A DNA stretch of 64,000 bases from Pichia kudriavzevii (GCF_003054445.1 NC_042508.1:1674001-1738000), one strand, 5' to 3'. Positions 45,212 through 55,439 are shown, numbered from the stretch's first letter. A program made the numbers and translations. The notes: generated from the sequence alone by a model not told the origin.

Positions 45212-46552
45212 TCACCTCATGGAATCCAAGTCGGCTTCACTTAGTTGATCTGGATTTATAACTCTCAAACCTCCGCCTTTAGAAGAGTCACTTTCGCTAT
45301 GGCTACCATTGGCAGCATCTGGCAAGCTACTTGCGCTAAAACGCCTGTTCCCGTAACCTATGCTTAATTGATCGGGGCTTAACAAGTATCCCGGTGTTCG
45401 GCCGTAGCCGGCAACGCCGGCAATTGCAGCATCATGAGGGTTTGCATAAGCGAGAGAATCGTCGTCTCTTATTGATTTTTCATCATCATCATCTTGTCTG
45501 CGTCTTGCCGGAATACAAAGTAGAGGAACCCCGAGTAGCCATAGAAGCATGCCTCCTATTATAAGTACACCTGCAACGACACCAATGACAATGCCGGCAA
45601 TAGCGCCTCCTGATATTCCTGAAGACTTCTTTTGCTTGTTGTTGGAGTTTCCGTTGGAGTTCAACAGGGTTGGCACAACGGTTGCAGTATGCACTGCTGT
45701 AGCGGTTCTGACTTGAACCGAAACCGACGTCACACTCTGCACAATTGTAATTAGGGTTTGGCGGGAGTTGAGCACCGAGGTGGAGACGAAAGTTGAGGAG
45801 ATGATTGCCGTGCTTGTGATTTCGGATTCTACATAACTAGTTGACTCTGGGACTTGAGAAGTGGAAGTTGGGGACGGGGTTGTAGAACTTGAAGATTCTG
45901 TTGACGATGACGAGGAAGACAAGGGAGTTGAAGTAGTAGACGGTTCCTCTGAAGTTGATGACACTGTAGAATACGCCTCAGTTGATGAAGAGGAAGTGGT
46001 TTGCCAGATTGAAGTGGACGACTGGCCATCAGTTGATGTTGAAGTGGACAACGTCGAATCCGATTGCAAGGACGTGGAAGTTGTTTCAGCATCGGATGAG
46101 GATCCTGTGGACAATGACGACGTAGACGACGTACTCGAGCTAGACGATGTAGACGACGTACTCGAGCTAGACGATGTAGACGAGCTAGTTGATGGTGAGC
46201 TCGATGCCGAACTGGCGCTGGCATCGCCGTTGATGTAAACATTGAAGTAGTTGTCTGCACCACACATCTCCTCTGGGTACCCTGAACATTTTGCCGAGCA
46301 GCTACTCGAGCTTGCCTCGGCGGATAGATCAATATTAGAGGCACAGTAGCACTTGTTTCCCTCTGTGGTGGCTGCAATGTACGAATCCGGACACTGTTCC
46401 TCGCAATGGCCGGACGACTGCCAAATGTACTCATCGGCAAAGGTCAATCCCTGTAATGCAGATTCCGGGAAACATCCTTGTAACTGAAAGGCGGCATCTG
46501 TCAAGGAGAATAACGATAGAATAAGAATTGACAATTTCGATATAGATGTCAT
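45212..46552 (-). CDS. WSC-family cell-wall stress sensor
   Basis: The product has 446 residues from the ATG at 46552; the longer open frame upstream begins with TTG and adds no signal-like sequence. Layout: signal peptide (about 1-20, LSILILSLFSLTDA), a WSC cysteine domain (about 21-105: LQGCFPE, HCEEQCPD, NKCYCAS, EEMCGADNYFNVY), a long Ser/Thr region to be O-mannosylated, one membrane segment (about 315-340), then a basic stop-transfer and a cytosolic tail ending GGGLRVINPDQLSEADLDSM. Wsc1-3 sense wall stress and activate Rom2-Rho1-Pkc1. The paralogue cannot be fixed by eye. The Ser/Thr region contains a perfect 27-base tandem repeat. Confidence 0.9.
   Translation of the reverse strand: MTSISKLSILILSLFSLTDAAFQLQGCFPESALQGLTFADEYIWQSSGHCEEQCPDSYIAATTEGNKCYCASNIDLSAEASSSSCSAKCSGYPEEMCGADNYFNVYINGDASASSASSSPSTSSSTSSSSSTSSTSSSSSTSSTSSLSTGSSSDAETTSTSLQSDSTLSTSTSTDGQSSTSIWQTTSSSSTEAYSTVSSTSEEPSTTSTPLSSSSSSTESSSSTTPSPTSTSQVPESTSYVESEITSTAIISSTFVSTSVLNSRQTLITIVQSVTSVSVQVRTATAVHTATVVPTLLNSNGNSNNKQKKSSGISGGAIAGIVIGVVAGVLIIGGMLLWLLGVPLLCIPARRRQDDDDEKSIRDDDSLAYANPHDAAIAGVAGYGRTPGYLLSPDQLSIGYGNRRFSASSLPDAANGSHSESDSSKGGGLRVINPDQLSEADLDSMR
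46123..46188 (-). repeat. Perfect 27-base tandem repeat in the WSC Ser/Thr region
   Basis: Two identical 27-base units (46123-46149 and 46150-46176) and a partial third (to 46188). Each codes nine residues of the form TSSTSSSSS. Perfect identity at DNA level, including synonymous sites, points to recent expansion. Confidence 0.85.
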
Positions 46553-47528
46553 TGTGCAAAGACTTGGGCTAATAATAGGAGAGACCAGGGATATGTCAAG
46601 AAACTTCGAAAAGTTATGCGGAAATGGGCGGGAACGATGGTCAGCAATAAAGACTTGGTGAGATTCACTGAAGGGAAAGGGAAAGGGGTAGGGGGGGAAG
46701 ACCAAGGAAAACAAGTAGATGAAAGTGTACCGAGTAAAGAACCAATATACACAGACACCTTTGAACAGATTGAAATGAACAAGTTTGTGTTTGCGTTTAG
46801 AGTTGTCACTCTGATGGAGTTTGTCTGTTGTTGCACACCCCTGAGGTAACAAAGAGTTATTTAAATTTCATATACCAAAGAAAGACAATATGTAAATAAC
46901 CGAGGTTGGAAAAAAAAAATACAAATACAAAAAAAACAAAAAAAACAAAAAAATACAAAAACAAAAATACAACAAAACACAAAAACAAAAATACAAAAAA
47001 ATACAAAAATACAAAAAAGGTAACATGGGGGGAAAAAAGCAGCGCTCCTTCTTAGAACAGAGAGAAACTTCCGTGTCAGTTGATTGCGGGCGGTGAGAAT
47101 CGGATTGTTTCCATTTCCCCATTGGGCGCCTGTCATTTCAGGAAGATACGAGCGGGGAGGAAGAAGAAAAAGAAGGAGAAAGGGGGGCGGAAAAATAGGA
47201 GTTGCTGTCGGAAAAACCCAGAATGGGAGTTGGTGCCGGAACAACAGGAGTTGGTGCCGGCGGAAAAAGTTATTCCAAGAGCTTCTACGGTGGCAGAGTA
47301 GCCTTTCAATTTCAGGGCATCCTGGAGTGGGTAATAGAGAAATGTAGCATAAGGAGTTGTTGTAAGATGATGGCTGCATGCAGGGGGTTGCATACATGTG
47401 GTGCTTTTACAATGCGGGTGTATATTTGATCAAATTGGGTTTTGTATCTATACATTTATTTGGATCTGCAACTATATTCGTATTTGTGCTGTCCTGCTCA
47501 CGAAAAGGCACCAAGGACATGTCTCTAT
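46553..47528. other. WSC promoter and 3' flank of LEU2
   Basis: A 976-base gap. It includes a strand-biased A-rich tract (46908-47018), a G-rich purine stretch (47155-47192, GGAAGAAGAAAAAGAAGGAG and following), and a short direct repeat GGAGTTGGTGCCGG near 47227 and 47248. Several frames overlap here on both strands, but all follow the repeats and none looks like a protein I know. Confidence 0.6.
46908..47018. repeat. A/C-only low-complexity tract (ACAAAAA-type)
   Basis: About 110 bases consisting almost entirely of A with regularly spaced C and T (ATACAAA, ACAAAAA units). It shows extreme strand asymmetry: the minus strand is T-rich. Confidence 0.8.
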
Positions 47529-48620
47529 TCAAGAGAGGAGCTTCTTCACTTCTGCAGCAACTGCATCTCCCACCTCGGTGGTGGTGGCAGAGCCACCCAA
47601 GTCTCCCGTCATAATGCCCGAGTCAAGGACGTTCTTGACGGCCTGCTCAATAGCCCGGCCTTCTTCAACAAGGTTGAGGGAGAGCTTGAGCATCATTGCT
47701 GCCGACAAAATGGTGGCAACTGGATTCACCTTGTTCTGGGGCAAGTCTGGGGCAGAGCCATGACATGGTTCGTAGAGACCAAAGGCTTTGTTTGTGTCTG
47801 GTAGAGAAGCAAGAGACGCGGAAGGTAGGAGGCCCAAGGAACCGGGAATAACGCTGGCCTCGTCGGACAAAATGTCGCCAAACATGTTGGAGGTGATCAT
47901 GATTCCGTTGAGCTTCGTTGGAGACTTGACTAAAATCATAGCCGCACTGTCGACCAACTGATGCTGTAGAGTCAATTGCGGGAATTCCGTTGCCATGACA
48001 TGTTCAACGGTTTTCCTCCATAATCGGGACGATGCCAAAACGTTGGCCTTATCAATAGACCATACGGGTAATGGCGGATCGTTCTGTAACGCTAGAAATG
48101 CCGCCATTCTAGTGATTCTAGTAACTTCCTCAACCGAGTACGCCTCAGTATCCCACGCTCTACCACTTCCCGTGTCCTCCTCTCTCTCCCCAAAGTAGAT
48201 ACCTCCAACCAACTCTCTAACAATCAAAATGTCCGTCCCCTTGACGATCTCGCTCTTCAAGGGAGAGAGACCGAGTAGCTTGTCACTGGCAAAGTTACAT
48301 GGCCTCAAGTTCGCATAGAGGTTCAACTCCTTACGGATCTTCAACAACCCCTGTTCTGGTCTCACAGAACCTGTACCCCATTTAGGACCACCAACCGCAC
48401 CAAGTAATACTGCATCGGCCTTCTTGGCTGCAGCCAATGCCTCGTCCGGTAATGGAACACCGGTGGCATCAATTGCAGCACCACCAATTAGTTGGTGCTC
48501 AAAGTTGAACTTGATCTCAGGCTTTGCCTCACTGATGGCCTTGAGCACCTTGACGGCCTCATCGACAATTTCGGTACCAACATGGTCTCCTGGTAAAAGA
48601 ACGATATTTTTGGTAGACAT
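47529..48620 (-). CDS. LEU2: 3-Isopropylmalate dehydrogenase
   Basis: The product has 363 residues, a normal length (S. cerevisiae 364). It is NAD-dependent and makes 2-oxo-4-methyl-3-carboxypentanoate, the third specific step of leucine synthesis. Seen: [12 protein letters not shown] at the N-terminus, [30 protein letters not shown], the active-site region [37 protein letters not shown] and the NAD-binding [19 protein letters not shown]. The enzyme is cytosolic in yeast. A perfect Leu3 palindrome lies 187 bases upstream and a TATATA at about 48722. Confidence 0.97.
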   Translation of the reverse strand: MSTKNIVLLPGDHVGTEIVDEAVKVLKAISEAKPEIKFNFEHQLIGGAAIDATGVPLPDEALAAAKKADAVLLGAVGGPKWGTGSVRPEQGLLKIRKELNLYANLRPCNFASDKLLGLSPLKSEIVKGTDILIVRELVGGIYFGEREEDTGSGRAWDTEAYSVEEVTRITRMAAFLALQNDPPLPVWSIDKANVLASSRLWRKTVEHVMATEFPQLTLQHQLVDSAAMILVKSPTKLNGIMITSNMFGDILSDEASVIPGSLGLLPSASLASLPDTNKAFGLYEPCHGSAPDLPQNKVNPVATILSAAMMLKLSLNLVEEGRAIEQAVKNVLDSGIMTGDLGGSATTTEVGDAVAAEVKKLLS

Positions 48621-49160
48621 TATGTAAGTGTAGTAATGTCTCTTGTTATATGGCTAAACACAGTTGCCCACTTCCTAATGACTGTGAAAACTCCCAATCG
48701 GATAACTGCATTGACCTTCCTTATATAGGTGTCTGAATAATTCAGTCATGTCTCCTCGACCAACTGACATCCCCAACCTTTGGATCGTATCTCGCCCCAC
48801 CGCACCCCGGTACCGGCGCCGTCCCAATCGGGAAGCCGTCTAAGCTCTACCCGTTGTTTTTCTCCCATTTCGCTTTTCTTCCCCCACGGGTTGTCTTTAA
48901 CGTACCGTCGATCGACGTACACGGTAAGTTTAGGCAAATCCTTTTTATCTTGCTAAGGCTCGACATATTTTGCCTTTTTTTTTTTTTGTTTCCGTTCTTG
49001 AGGCTCGTTTTCTCATTTTGGCAAGGAAAAGAGGGAAAAGGAACGCAAAACGCATAAAACAAAAAAAAACAACATTACGGTCTGTCATATTACAACGCAA
49101 TTTGTGTACACTGTCTCTGGATGAGACATTTAACATACCAATACACAGTTTTATATACAA
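48621..49160. other. LEU2 promoter and RLP7 3' flank
   Basis: A 540-base region containing the Leu3 site (48807-48816), a TATA-like TATATA about 100 bases before LEU2, and T/A-rich runs (48975-48990, 49060-49072) toward RLP7. Short frames here have no support. Confidence 0.6.
48807..48816. promoter_or_regulatory. Leu3 binding site upstream of LEU2
   Basis: CCGGTACCGG fits the Leu3 consensus CCGGNNCCGG exactly and lies 187 bases before the LEU2 ATG. Leu3 activates leucine genes when alpha-isopropylmalate is present. Confidence 0.8.
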
Positions 49161-50045
49161 CTAGATTTGTTCTGAGATGAAGGTGTCGATATCAACCTCG
49201 TTCAATGGCGCATTACGCTTCGCTGAAACCTTGTACTTGTTGGACTCCTCCTTCTGTTCGATTCTTTGTAATTTACTCAATGCCCCCCATCCAGAAACAG
49301 GTTCCTTTAATGTAAATGGTTCTAAAAATTTGCAGCATTCTAAAAAGGCATCACCTAACTTGAAGATCTCAAAGATGATATCCTCGGTACAAATGACCCC
49401 ATGTTCACCGAGTCTGTCTTCAATCAGATTGTTGTCGTTTAATGGAATGATCTTGTAGTCTGCACCTTCGACTGATTTCGTCTCATCTCCGTCCTTCTTC
49501 TCAACGGTTCTGTCCTCGTCCTTGGTGATTTCAATTCTAACGGTCGCCCTCTTTTGAATGAGATCTCTCACAGTGGCCAAACTTGGCGTGCCAACAACAA
49601 CATATGGATTGATCAAATGTAATAGTGGCTCAACCTTCTTATTTAATCGCACAAAAGTACCTTGGTTGGCCTTCCTCAACCGCAAAATGTTCAGTACCTT
49701 CCTTGCCCTGGATGGAATTTCACCCATATGCGGCTTGGAAATACGGAACACAAACAAGAGACGTTCCTCACCTTCCTTTGTGTCCTCATTGAAGTATTGT
49801 TTGTCGTATTTACTAACTCTCTTAATTCTCACCTTCTCACGTTCAGAGGCTAGCTTACGTGCAACAATCGTCTCTGCACGTAAAAACTTTTGACCTGATC
49901 TCTTGCTTTGTTGCTTTTTAAGACGCTCTTCAGCACGACGCTTAGCCTGTTGTTGCTTTTCAACACGTAATCTGTCTGCATCCTTACGTTTCTTTAGCAA
50001 GATCTCCGGATTCGAGTTTAAAGGATTTTCGTTCTTGATAGACAT
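49161..50045 (-). CDS. RLP7: Rlp7-like ribosome biogenesis factor (uL30 family)
   Basis: The product has 294 residues (S. cerevisiae 322). The start LNSNPEILLKKRKDADRLRVEKQQ... and the uL30 core (IPSRARKVLNILRLRKANQG, INPYVVVGTPSLATVRDLIQ, LNDNNLIEDRLGEHGVICTE) match Rlp7 rather than ribosomal Rpl7, and the C-terminus has NEVDIDTF as in Rlp7 (EVDIDSL). Rlp7 acts in the nucleolus on ITS2 and 60S precursors. The variable acidic insertion of S. cerevisiae Rlp7 is shorter here, but a Lys/Asp/Glu loop (about 183-202) is present. An RRPE-like box lies upstream. Confidence 0.92.
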   Translation of the reverse strand: MSIKNENPLNSNPEILLKKRKDADRLRVEKQQQAKRRAEERLKKQQSKRSGQKFLRAETIVARKLASEREKVRIKRVSKYDKQYFNEDTKEGEERLLFVFRISKPHMGEIPSRARKVLNILRLRKANQGTFVRLNKKVEPLLHLINPYVVVGTPSLATVRDLIQKRATVRIEITKDEDRTVEKKDGDETKSVEGADYKIIPLNDNNLIEDRLGEHGVICTEDIIFEIFKLGDAFLECCKFLEPFTLKEPVSGWGALSKLQRIEQKEESNKYKVSAKRNAPLNEVDIDTFISEQI

Positions 50046-50379
50046 GACTTTAGATCTGATGGTGGAACAACTCTTTCAGTTGAAATATATAGAAGGAAGT
50101 AAAGATATACCACTGATAAACTCTTCCTCTCAAAAAAATTTTCAATGTATAGTGCTTCAAATTTTTTTTTATGCCTTCATCTTTCCTTATTGAGAAATCT
50201 AGAAAAAAATTACGCGCGCCTGTTTGTACAATTGGGAATTTGGGTTTGGGGGTTTCGTCGCGTCGCATCTGATCTATGGCCGCTATTCAACCACACAAGA
50301 TATTTGGAGATGGAAGTGTAAGGGGAGGTGTAGTTCAACACAAATACATAACAGGTGATTCTATAGAGTATAAAGAAAA
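50046..50379. other. RLP7 promoter and ALG11 3' flank
   Basis: A 334-base gap. An RRPE-like AAAAATTTTC/GAAAATTTTT box is at about 50134-50144, roughly 90 bases before the RLP7 ATG, and an A/T-rich run at 50160-50170. A plus-strand frame at 50276-50608 is antisense to the end of ALG11 and is not called. Confidence 0.55.
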
Positions 50380-52302
50380 TCAGTACAGCTGTTCAACTTT
50401 TCCTCTATTGGAACGACGCACCCTCTCGATAAATAGAGCTTTTGAGATGCTTTTATTCCACTTTGCAGAGAAAGCGCCTCTGCCAAACTTCTCTCTGGCA
50501 ACGTGGATGGCATTCTCCCTCATTGTCTGCTTCCCAACTTCACTCATTTCTGTTGCAGAAACGAGCATCTCCGTTAATGTAGGATATGCGCTAATAGTGC
50601 CTTTATAATCTGGATCTGTCTCATCCCGGAAAAACAACCCGGATCTCTGATACGATTCTATCTTGACGATACTAGATAACTGCTTCCTATTAGTTGCTTT
50701 ACCATTGATGACAGGCACAACAATATCATTCAGTGGACCAGCACTTGCATGGGATAGGGGGATGGCTCCATTCAACATATATTCAACGACGGCTATTCCA
50801 AAATGTTCCTTCCACATACAATTGATACCATAATCGGCCTTCCGTAGCCATTTATAAACGATTTCTGTTGGCGCATTCAATTCAAAAACAACAAATTCCG
50901 GCGGTATTCCTAATTTTAAAGCCTCCCCTTGAAGATCACTAATGAACTTCTCATCCTTTCCCTCCCGAACAGAACCAATAAATACCAGTTTATAAGGATC
51001 ATTTGTTTTACTAAGATATTCCTTGTAATGTCTGAGTAGTAGAATGTGTCGCTTCTCGGGTCTGAATTGTGCAAGGTACACAATTATTCTTTCCCTCTTA
51101 TTTTCTAGTAATTCAGATGTAGATATTCTGTCAAATTCAAGGTCGTCTGCACTGACACATGGTGGGTATAGTATATGGTCACTTAGATTCTCATCATCGA
51201 CAGAGCCCTTACACGCTTCTTGGACATTTTCAGCTGTCCACGTTGAATTGTACAATACGATATCAACCACCTTTATATTTATCGCATAAATCTTCAAAAG
51301 ACTCCACCAATACCAATATTTCAAAATTCCATAAACACCTTTGATTTGAGATGCAGCAAATAACATGTCCCTGCTGACCGTTGGATAATGGATATAACTG
51401 ATGATTGGTAGATCAAGAAATGCGCAAACATAAATATAGCTAAATGGCAATCCAATGGTATCGACAAATACATCAGGTACAAGTTGCTTCAAACCTGAAA
51501 AGACTAAAAGTAGACTGCCAATCGCTTGTCCGACAATACTCAGGATCTTGTATGATTGTCCATTAATCAACCATTGATACTTATCAGAGAGATGTATAAA
51601 CACGAGTCTGTTTCTCAATGTCTCTCTATCATTTCTTAAGAAATCAACACCAAAGGTATTTTTGACGTTGTCTAGAATCGAAAAGACTGATGAATTGCTA
51701 GACGGCGTGAAAGTATATATCACAGCAATGTTATTTGGGCTGTTCTTTAAAGTGGACATAACCGCTTCCCAGAGAACTTTTTCACCGCCACCAGAGGCAT
51801 AACTGAAGGGGTGGAAAAATCCGAATAAGGTTTTCCTTTGAGGATCGTTAACATCAATAGGTTTGATATTCATCAAAAATGTTTTTCTCCTCTCTTCATC
51901 CAATCTGTCAACCTGGGCCACTCTTAGCCTATAATACTTTTCGTCACGATTGTCAACCAATCTACCTTTGCTCTCACTATTCAGTGGTAAAGTCGAATAC
52001 ACCTGTGGATTATGGGCGCCCATGATCAATCGTCTCCTTAGTGCAGTAATTTTAATACCCACCTTATTTTTAGGTATCAATCCGCTTGGGTTATTCACTA
52101 CTTTTCTAAGCATATCACGGTAATCATTGGCAGGTACATTAAATAATCTTTCCATGAATGGCTTTGTATGGTTAATCAAGACATATGCACACACAAACAA
52201 AACTGTGAAAATAGTGTATAGTTTGGAAACTATAAAGTCCTTCCATAATGGCTCGATTGGTACTGCTGATTGAGATACCGTATCAAAAGCGTCCATCGTC
52301 AT
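50380..52302 (-). CDS. ALG11: Alg11 alpha-1,2-mannosyltransferase
   Basis: The product has 640 residues from the ATG at 52302; a second Met lies two codons later, and further upstream only a TTG is available. An N-terminal membrane segment (about 13-40) precedes a GT-B (GT4) fold. Seen: FFHPFSYASGGGEKVLWEAV, DVFVDTIGLPFSYI, HYPTVSRDML, VYLAQFRPEKRHILLL and the EX7E motif in KEHFGIAVVEYM. Alg11 adds the fourth and fifth mannoses to the dolichol-linked N-glycan precursor on the cytosolic ER face. It is somewhat longer than S. cerevisiae Alg11 (548), mostly by loops. Confidence 0.93.
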   Translation of the reverse strand: MTMDAFDTVSQSAVPIEPLWKDFIVSKLYTIFTVLFVCAYVLINHTKPFMERLFNVPANDYRDMLRKVVNNPSGLIPKNKVGIKITALRRRLIMGAHNPQVYSTLPLNSESKGRLVDNRDEKYYRLRVAQVDRLDEERRKTFLMNIKPIDVNDPQRKTLFGFFHPFSYASGGGEKVLWEAVMSTLKNSPNNIAVIYTFTPSSNSSVFSILDNVKNTFGVDFLRNDRETLRNRLVFIHLSDKYQWLINGQSYKILSIVGQAIGSLLLVFSGLKQLVPDVFVDTIGLPFSYIYVCAFLDLPIISYIHYPTVSRDMLFAASQIKGVYGILKYWYWWSLLKIYAINIKVVDIVLYNSTWTAENVQEACKGSVDDENLSDHILYPPCVSADDLEFDRISTSELLENKRERIIVYLAQFRPEKRHILLLRHYKEYLSKTNDPYKLVFIGSVREGKDEKFISDLQGEALKLGIPPEFVVFELNAPTEIVYKWLRKADYGINCMWKEHFGIAVVEYMLNGAIPLSHASAGPLNDIVVPVINGKATNRKQLSSIVKIESYQRSGLFFRDETDPDYKGTISAYPTLTEMLVSATEMSEVGKQTMRENAIHVAREKFGRGAFSAKWNKSISKALFIERVRRSNRGKVEQLY

Positions 52303-52579
52303 GATTATGATTGTGTTGAGGAACAGAGCTTGTGGAGAGTCACTCAACGGTACACGCAGATGGATACGTGTATTTTATTAAAGTAATCCTTTTTTCTCTG
52401 TCGCTGGAATTAGGATTTGGGTACATTTCAAGATAAGACGGCTATCTCCGTGCATTTTTCCAATTTGGCGTAACTGGATGTCACAAACGAACGTGTTGAA
52501 TTTAGGAGATAGAAACGACGTATAAAAGAAAGAATAAGTATATATATGTGTGTGTGTATGTATATATATTGGGGTAAAA

Positions 52580-54880
52580 TCAAGAATGTGTAGAATCCAA
52601 CGTTATTTCCCCCACTTTTTCAGATAAATTCTCAGGTTCATGATTTTCCGACTTCATACTAAGGGAATGCTGGTGTTGCTGTTGTTGTTGCATTGACGAA
52701 GTTAAACTGAATGCACGCTGCTGCAACTCCCTTTGTTCTTCGAGTAGCTGACGTTGCTTCTTCTCGAGCAAAGCTTGCTGCTGAAGCAAGAGTTGCTGCT
52801 GTTCAACTAAAGAGGGAGAAGCATCAATATTTGGTGAGGACTTTGAAACACCCAATTCTATAGATGGTTCCTCGTTGATAATGGATTGTCTCCTAGCATC
52901 GTATTCTGGTTTCACAGGCATGACAACGATATCATTATTATCTGGTAACCCCATGTTAATTGATGATGTTCTAGTGTGTTGACGAGATAAGCTAGTTTCC
53001 TTGACATCTAAAGAACTTCTCTTGCTCGACTCTCTATTTGGTTTAACCCGAGGTTCTTCTACAATTGAGGTAAAGTCCGTATCATTTCCATTACTGTTAT
53101 AATTACCTATTCCTGTCCCTGTGGCAGTAGTTGCTGTCAATGCTGTTGCTGAACTGACGCCCCTTTTTCTGTTTTTGGATAAAATACTAGCGGTGGTTGA
53201 AAGATCCCCACCATTGATTGAAGAACGATAGCTTTTTCTTCTTTCAGAGCCCAACTGAGAACGTTGGACTGGGCCTGACATCTGGGTCAACTTCTTAATG
53301 TCGTTAAACCAAGACATCATTGCATCATAACCTTCGGCTCTAAAAACCAAGTTGTGTCCTTTACTTAGTAGACCTCGACTTTGCCCATACATAACAACAA
53401 ACTTATGAAAAGAATTTGGATTTTTATCATCTCTACGAGAATGCTCATTAACGGACAGTTCACTCAATAAATATGATTTTTCTGGAATTGGATCTTTACG
53501 GCGATCGGATGATTTAAACTCATGTAGATAGCACGGAGTTAAAACATACCAGGCACGTTGATAAGATTTTAAAAATTTGGACTTCCTCTCTAACCAGCCG
53601 GATCTAATTTCGTAAGTTAAAGGATCATTCTGGTACTTGAACTTGACCTCTGAAATTTTCCTCATTGGCAAATCCAGCTCAATGAAATTTTTCTTATCTC
53701 TATCAATAAAAGAATCCCATTCCAAGGAGGGTTCCTTCGTTAGAATTGTAGAGTCTAATTTGGAGATTAAACAATCAAACACGTTTTGAGCTTGTTGGCC
53801 CAATAATTTAGCGTAAACAGTTAAAGCTGTCTGTAGTTCAATGTAAACAACCTTTTCCAATTCCTTGCCAGAGGTCTGTATGTTTATGAAAGCTTCATGG
53901 AGGTAATTCTCTTCTGTTAGTTGGCGTCTAATGGAACGTTCCAAGGCAATACGAATTAGATAAGGATCGTTTTTAGGATCTAATTGGGATGAATCCATTT
54001 TGGCAGCCTCAATAGACCGTATATAGGTTGATAAAAGCTTTGAAGTATCAGCCTGGTATCTATCAACCTGATTCTTAAAATCACTTTGTAAGGATTTGAT
54101 TTCCTTGATTTTTACCAACAGATCCCTTTTCAAGTCTTCCAATCTCGGGATAATTGTTGCATTTAATTCTTTGACTGTGGACTGGGATAATAAAGCAGCA
54201 TTTGAATGGTATTGATAAAGAACTGTTGGTAAGTCTTGAATTGAGCCCGAACCTAAGGGTAAGAAGAACTTTCTAGCTAAATCGAATTCATTTTTCTGAT
54301 CGATACTGCCGCCATCACCTAAACTGTTGGCATTGGCATTCTCTCTAGAAGAATGGAAAAGACTATAAGTGGTTGTGTTATCATGCCCCTGTTGATTGGA
54401 AACTTGCATTGGTTGGTAGAACTCTCCATCCAATCCTTGCGTCAAAAAGGGGAAGCTGATTGCGTGGTGTAAACGTATTTGCTGCCTAGTGATTTCTTCA
54501 TGAACAGATGAAGTTTCCTTTAGATAATGGGATAACGCTGAAATGATGATCCTCCACGAGTTAAACCGTGCAGCAAGTATATCTGTTGGGTTTGCATGGG
54601 TTGGAATAGTTATCGAGAGTGGATCTTCAAGAACCTGTTGTGGAATAGGAGGTATATCAGGTCTCACCGTTGAATTAGTCTGGTCATTGTTATCAATTGA
54701 AGAGTTCAAATTTGAGCTTGAAGCAGAGAACTGCTGACGAGTCAGACTCGTTGGAGGAGCATTGGTAGAAGAGGATGAGACAATAGACTTCGATTGCTGC
54801 ACCTGTTTGTTTCTTTGGTTCTCCAATTGCTTTAACTGTAGCTGGTTTTGCAATAGTTGCTGCTGAGAGACTAAACTCAT
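52580..54880 (-). CDS. SLM1: Slm1/Slm2 PH-domain TORC2 effector
   Basis: The product has 766 residues. The N-terminal Gln-rich region (about 1-35) is followed by the helical BAR-like domain (about 95-395: FNSWRIIISALSHYLKETSS, LGSGSIQDLPTVLYQYHSNA, LEDLKRDLLVKIKEIKSLQS). A PH domain follows (about 430-555: IRSGWLERKSKFLKSYQRAW, LTPCYLHEFKSSDRR, ending MMSWFNDIKKLT). The C-terminal tail is Ser- and Gln-rich with a coiled-coil-like Gln/Leu stretch (LLLQQQALLEKKQRQLLEEQ). Slm proteins bind PI(4,5)P2 and relay membrane stress to TORC2-Ypk1, and are dephosphorylated by calcineurin. S. cerevisiae has SLM1 and SLM2; this is probably the single pre-duplication gene. Confidence 0.92.
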   Translation of the reverse strand: MSLVSQQQLLQNQLQLKQLENQRNKQVQQSKSIVSSSSTNAPPTSLTRQQFSASSSNLNSSIDNNDQTNSTVRPDIPPIPQQVLEDPLSITIPTHANPTDILAARFNSWRIIISALSHYLKETSSVHEEITRQQIRLHHAISFPFLTQGLDGEFYQPMQVSNQQGHDNTTTYSLFHSSRENANANSLGDGGSIDQKNEFDLARKFFLPLGSGSIQDLPTVLYQYHSNAALLSQSTVKELNATIIPRLEDLKRDLLVKIKEIKSLQSDFKNQVDRYQADTSKLLSTYIRSIEAAKMDSSQLDPKNDPYLIRIALERSIRRQLTEENYLHEAFINIQTSGKELEKVVYIELQTALTVYAKLLGQQAQNVFDCLISKLDSTILTKEPSLEWDSFIDRDKKNFIELDLPMRKISEVKFKYQNDPLTYEIRSGWLERKSKFLKSYQRAWYVLTPCYLHEFKSSDRRKDPIPEKSYLLSELSVNEHSRRDDKNPNSFHKFVVMYGQSRGLLSKGHNLVFRAEGYDAMMSWFNDIKKLTQMSGPVQRSQLGSERRKSYRSSINGGDLSTTASILSKNRKRGVSSATALTATTATGTGIGNYNSNGNDTDFTSIVEEPRVKPNRESSKRSSLDVKETSLSRQHTRTSSINMGLPDNNDIVVMPVKPEYDARRQSIINEEPSIELGVSKSSPNIDASPSLVEQQQLLLQQQALLEKKQRQLLEEQRELQQRAFSLTSSMQQQQQHQHSLSMKSENHEPENLSEKVGEITLDSTHS

Positions 54881-55439
54881 CGTCTATAAAGTCCACAATG
54901 AACGAATGAAATAATCACAAGCCTGTGTAGATGTTTCTCCCAAAAAGAAGAAAAGTCAAAAGGTATCTGTGGCTGAACAGCTATGTGTTAGACAAAATAA
55001 ACTACGCTGGAAGCTAATATCATCCAACAGAACAGGCATTGTCATCCACAATCCGGGAAAGAATGGAAGAAATGAGAACTGAGAAGGAAAAGCATAGAAA
55101 AAAAAATAACAGAAAAACCAAAAATAAGGGTTGCATTACCGCATGCGGCAGGCCTTGCGTGGGGTGGCGCGTCTTGCCTCTTTAGGAAGGATACCGGCGG
55201 GGGATTAGAAAAGCGAGTGAGAGAAGAGGAAAAAGGACGGCTCAGCCGAATTTGGATTTGTTTCCCCTGTTTTCTTATCATTGTACACGATATCGAGACA
55301 TAGTTCAACCTGATATGGATACATCAACTTCAAGATAAGCAAAAGATATATAATTATATGTATATAAAGAGAGAGAGAGAAGCAATATGTCTCTTTCTCT
55401 CTCCCTCTATTGTACGGGGGCTAGCATTTTTTCCCTTTT
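54881..55439. other. Divergent promoter region, SLM1 / D-amino-acid oxidase
   Basis: A 559-base region. It contains a GC-rich patch (55140-55205), an A-rich tract near 55098-55110 and a GA/CT microsatellite (55368-55408) immediately before the oxidase start. No gene is seen. Confidence 0.55.
55368..55408. repeat. (GA)n then (CT)n microsatellite
   Basis: GAGAGAGAGAGA followed shortly by TCTCTTTCTCTCTCCCTC: an inverted purine/pyrimidine arrangement in the likely 5' leader of the oxidase gene that could form a hairpin in the mRNA. Confidence 0.6.

Noticed and set aside
45861-46440. Long frames on both strands overlapping the WSC Ser/Thr region
   Set aside because: They are shadows of the Ser/Thr codon repeat: acidic Val/Asp/Glu on the plus strand and His/Arg/Pro in another minus frame.
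47080-47430. Several overlapping frames in the purine-rich gap between WSC and LEU2
   Set aside because: They follow the GGAAGAAG-type composition in all frames and have no domain, signal or conserved pattern.
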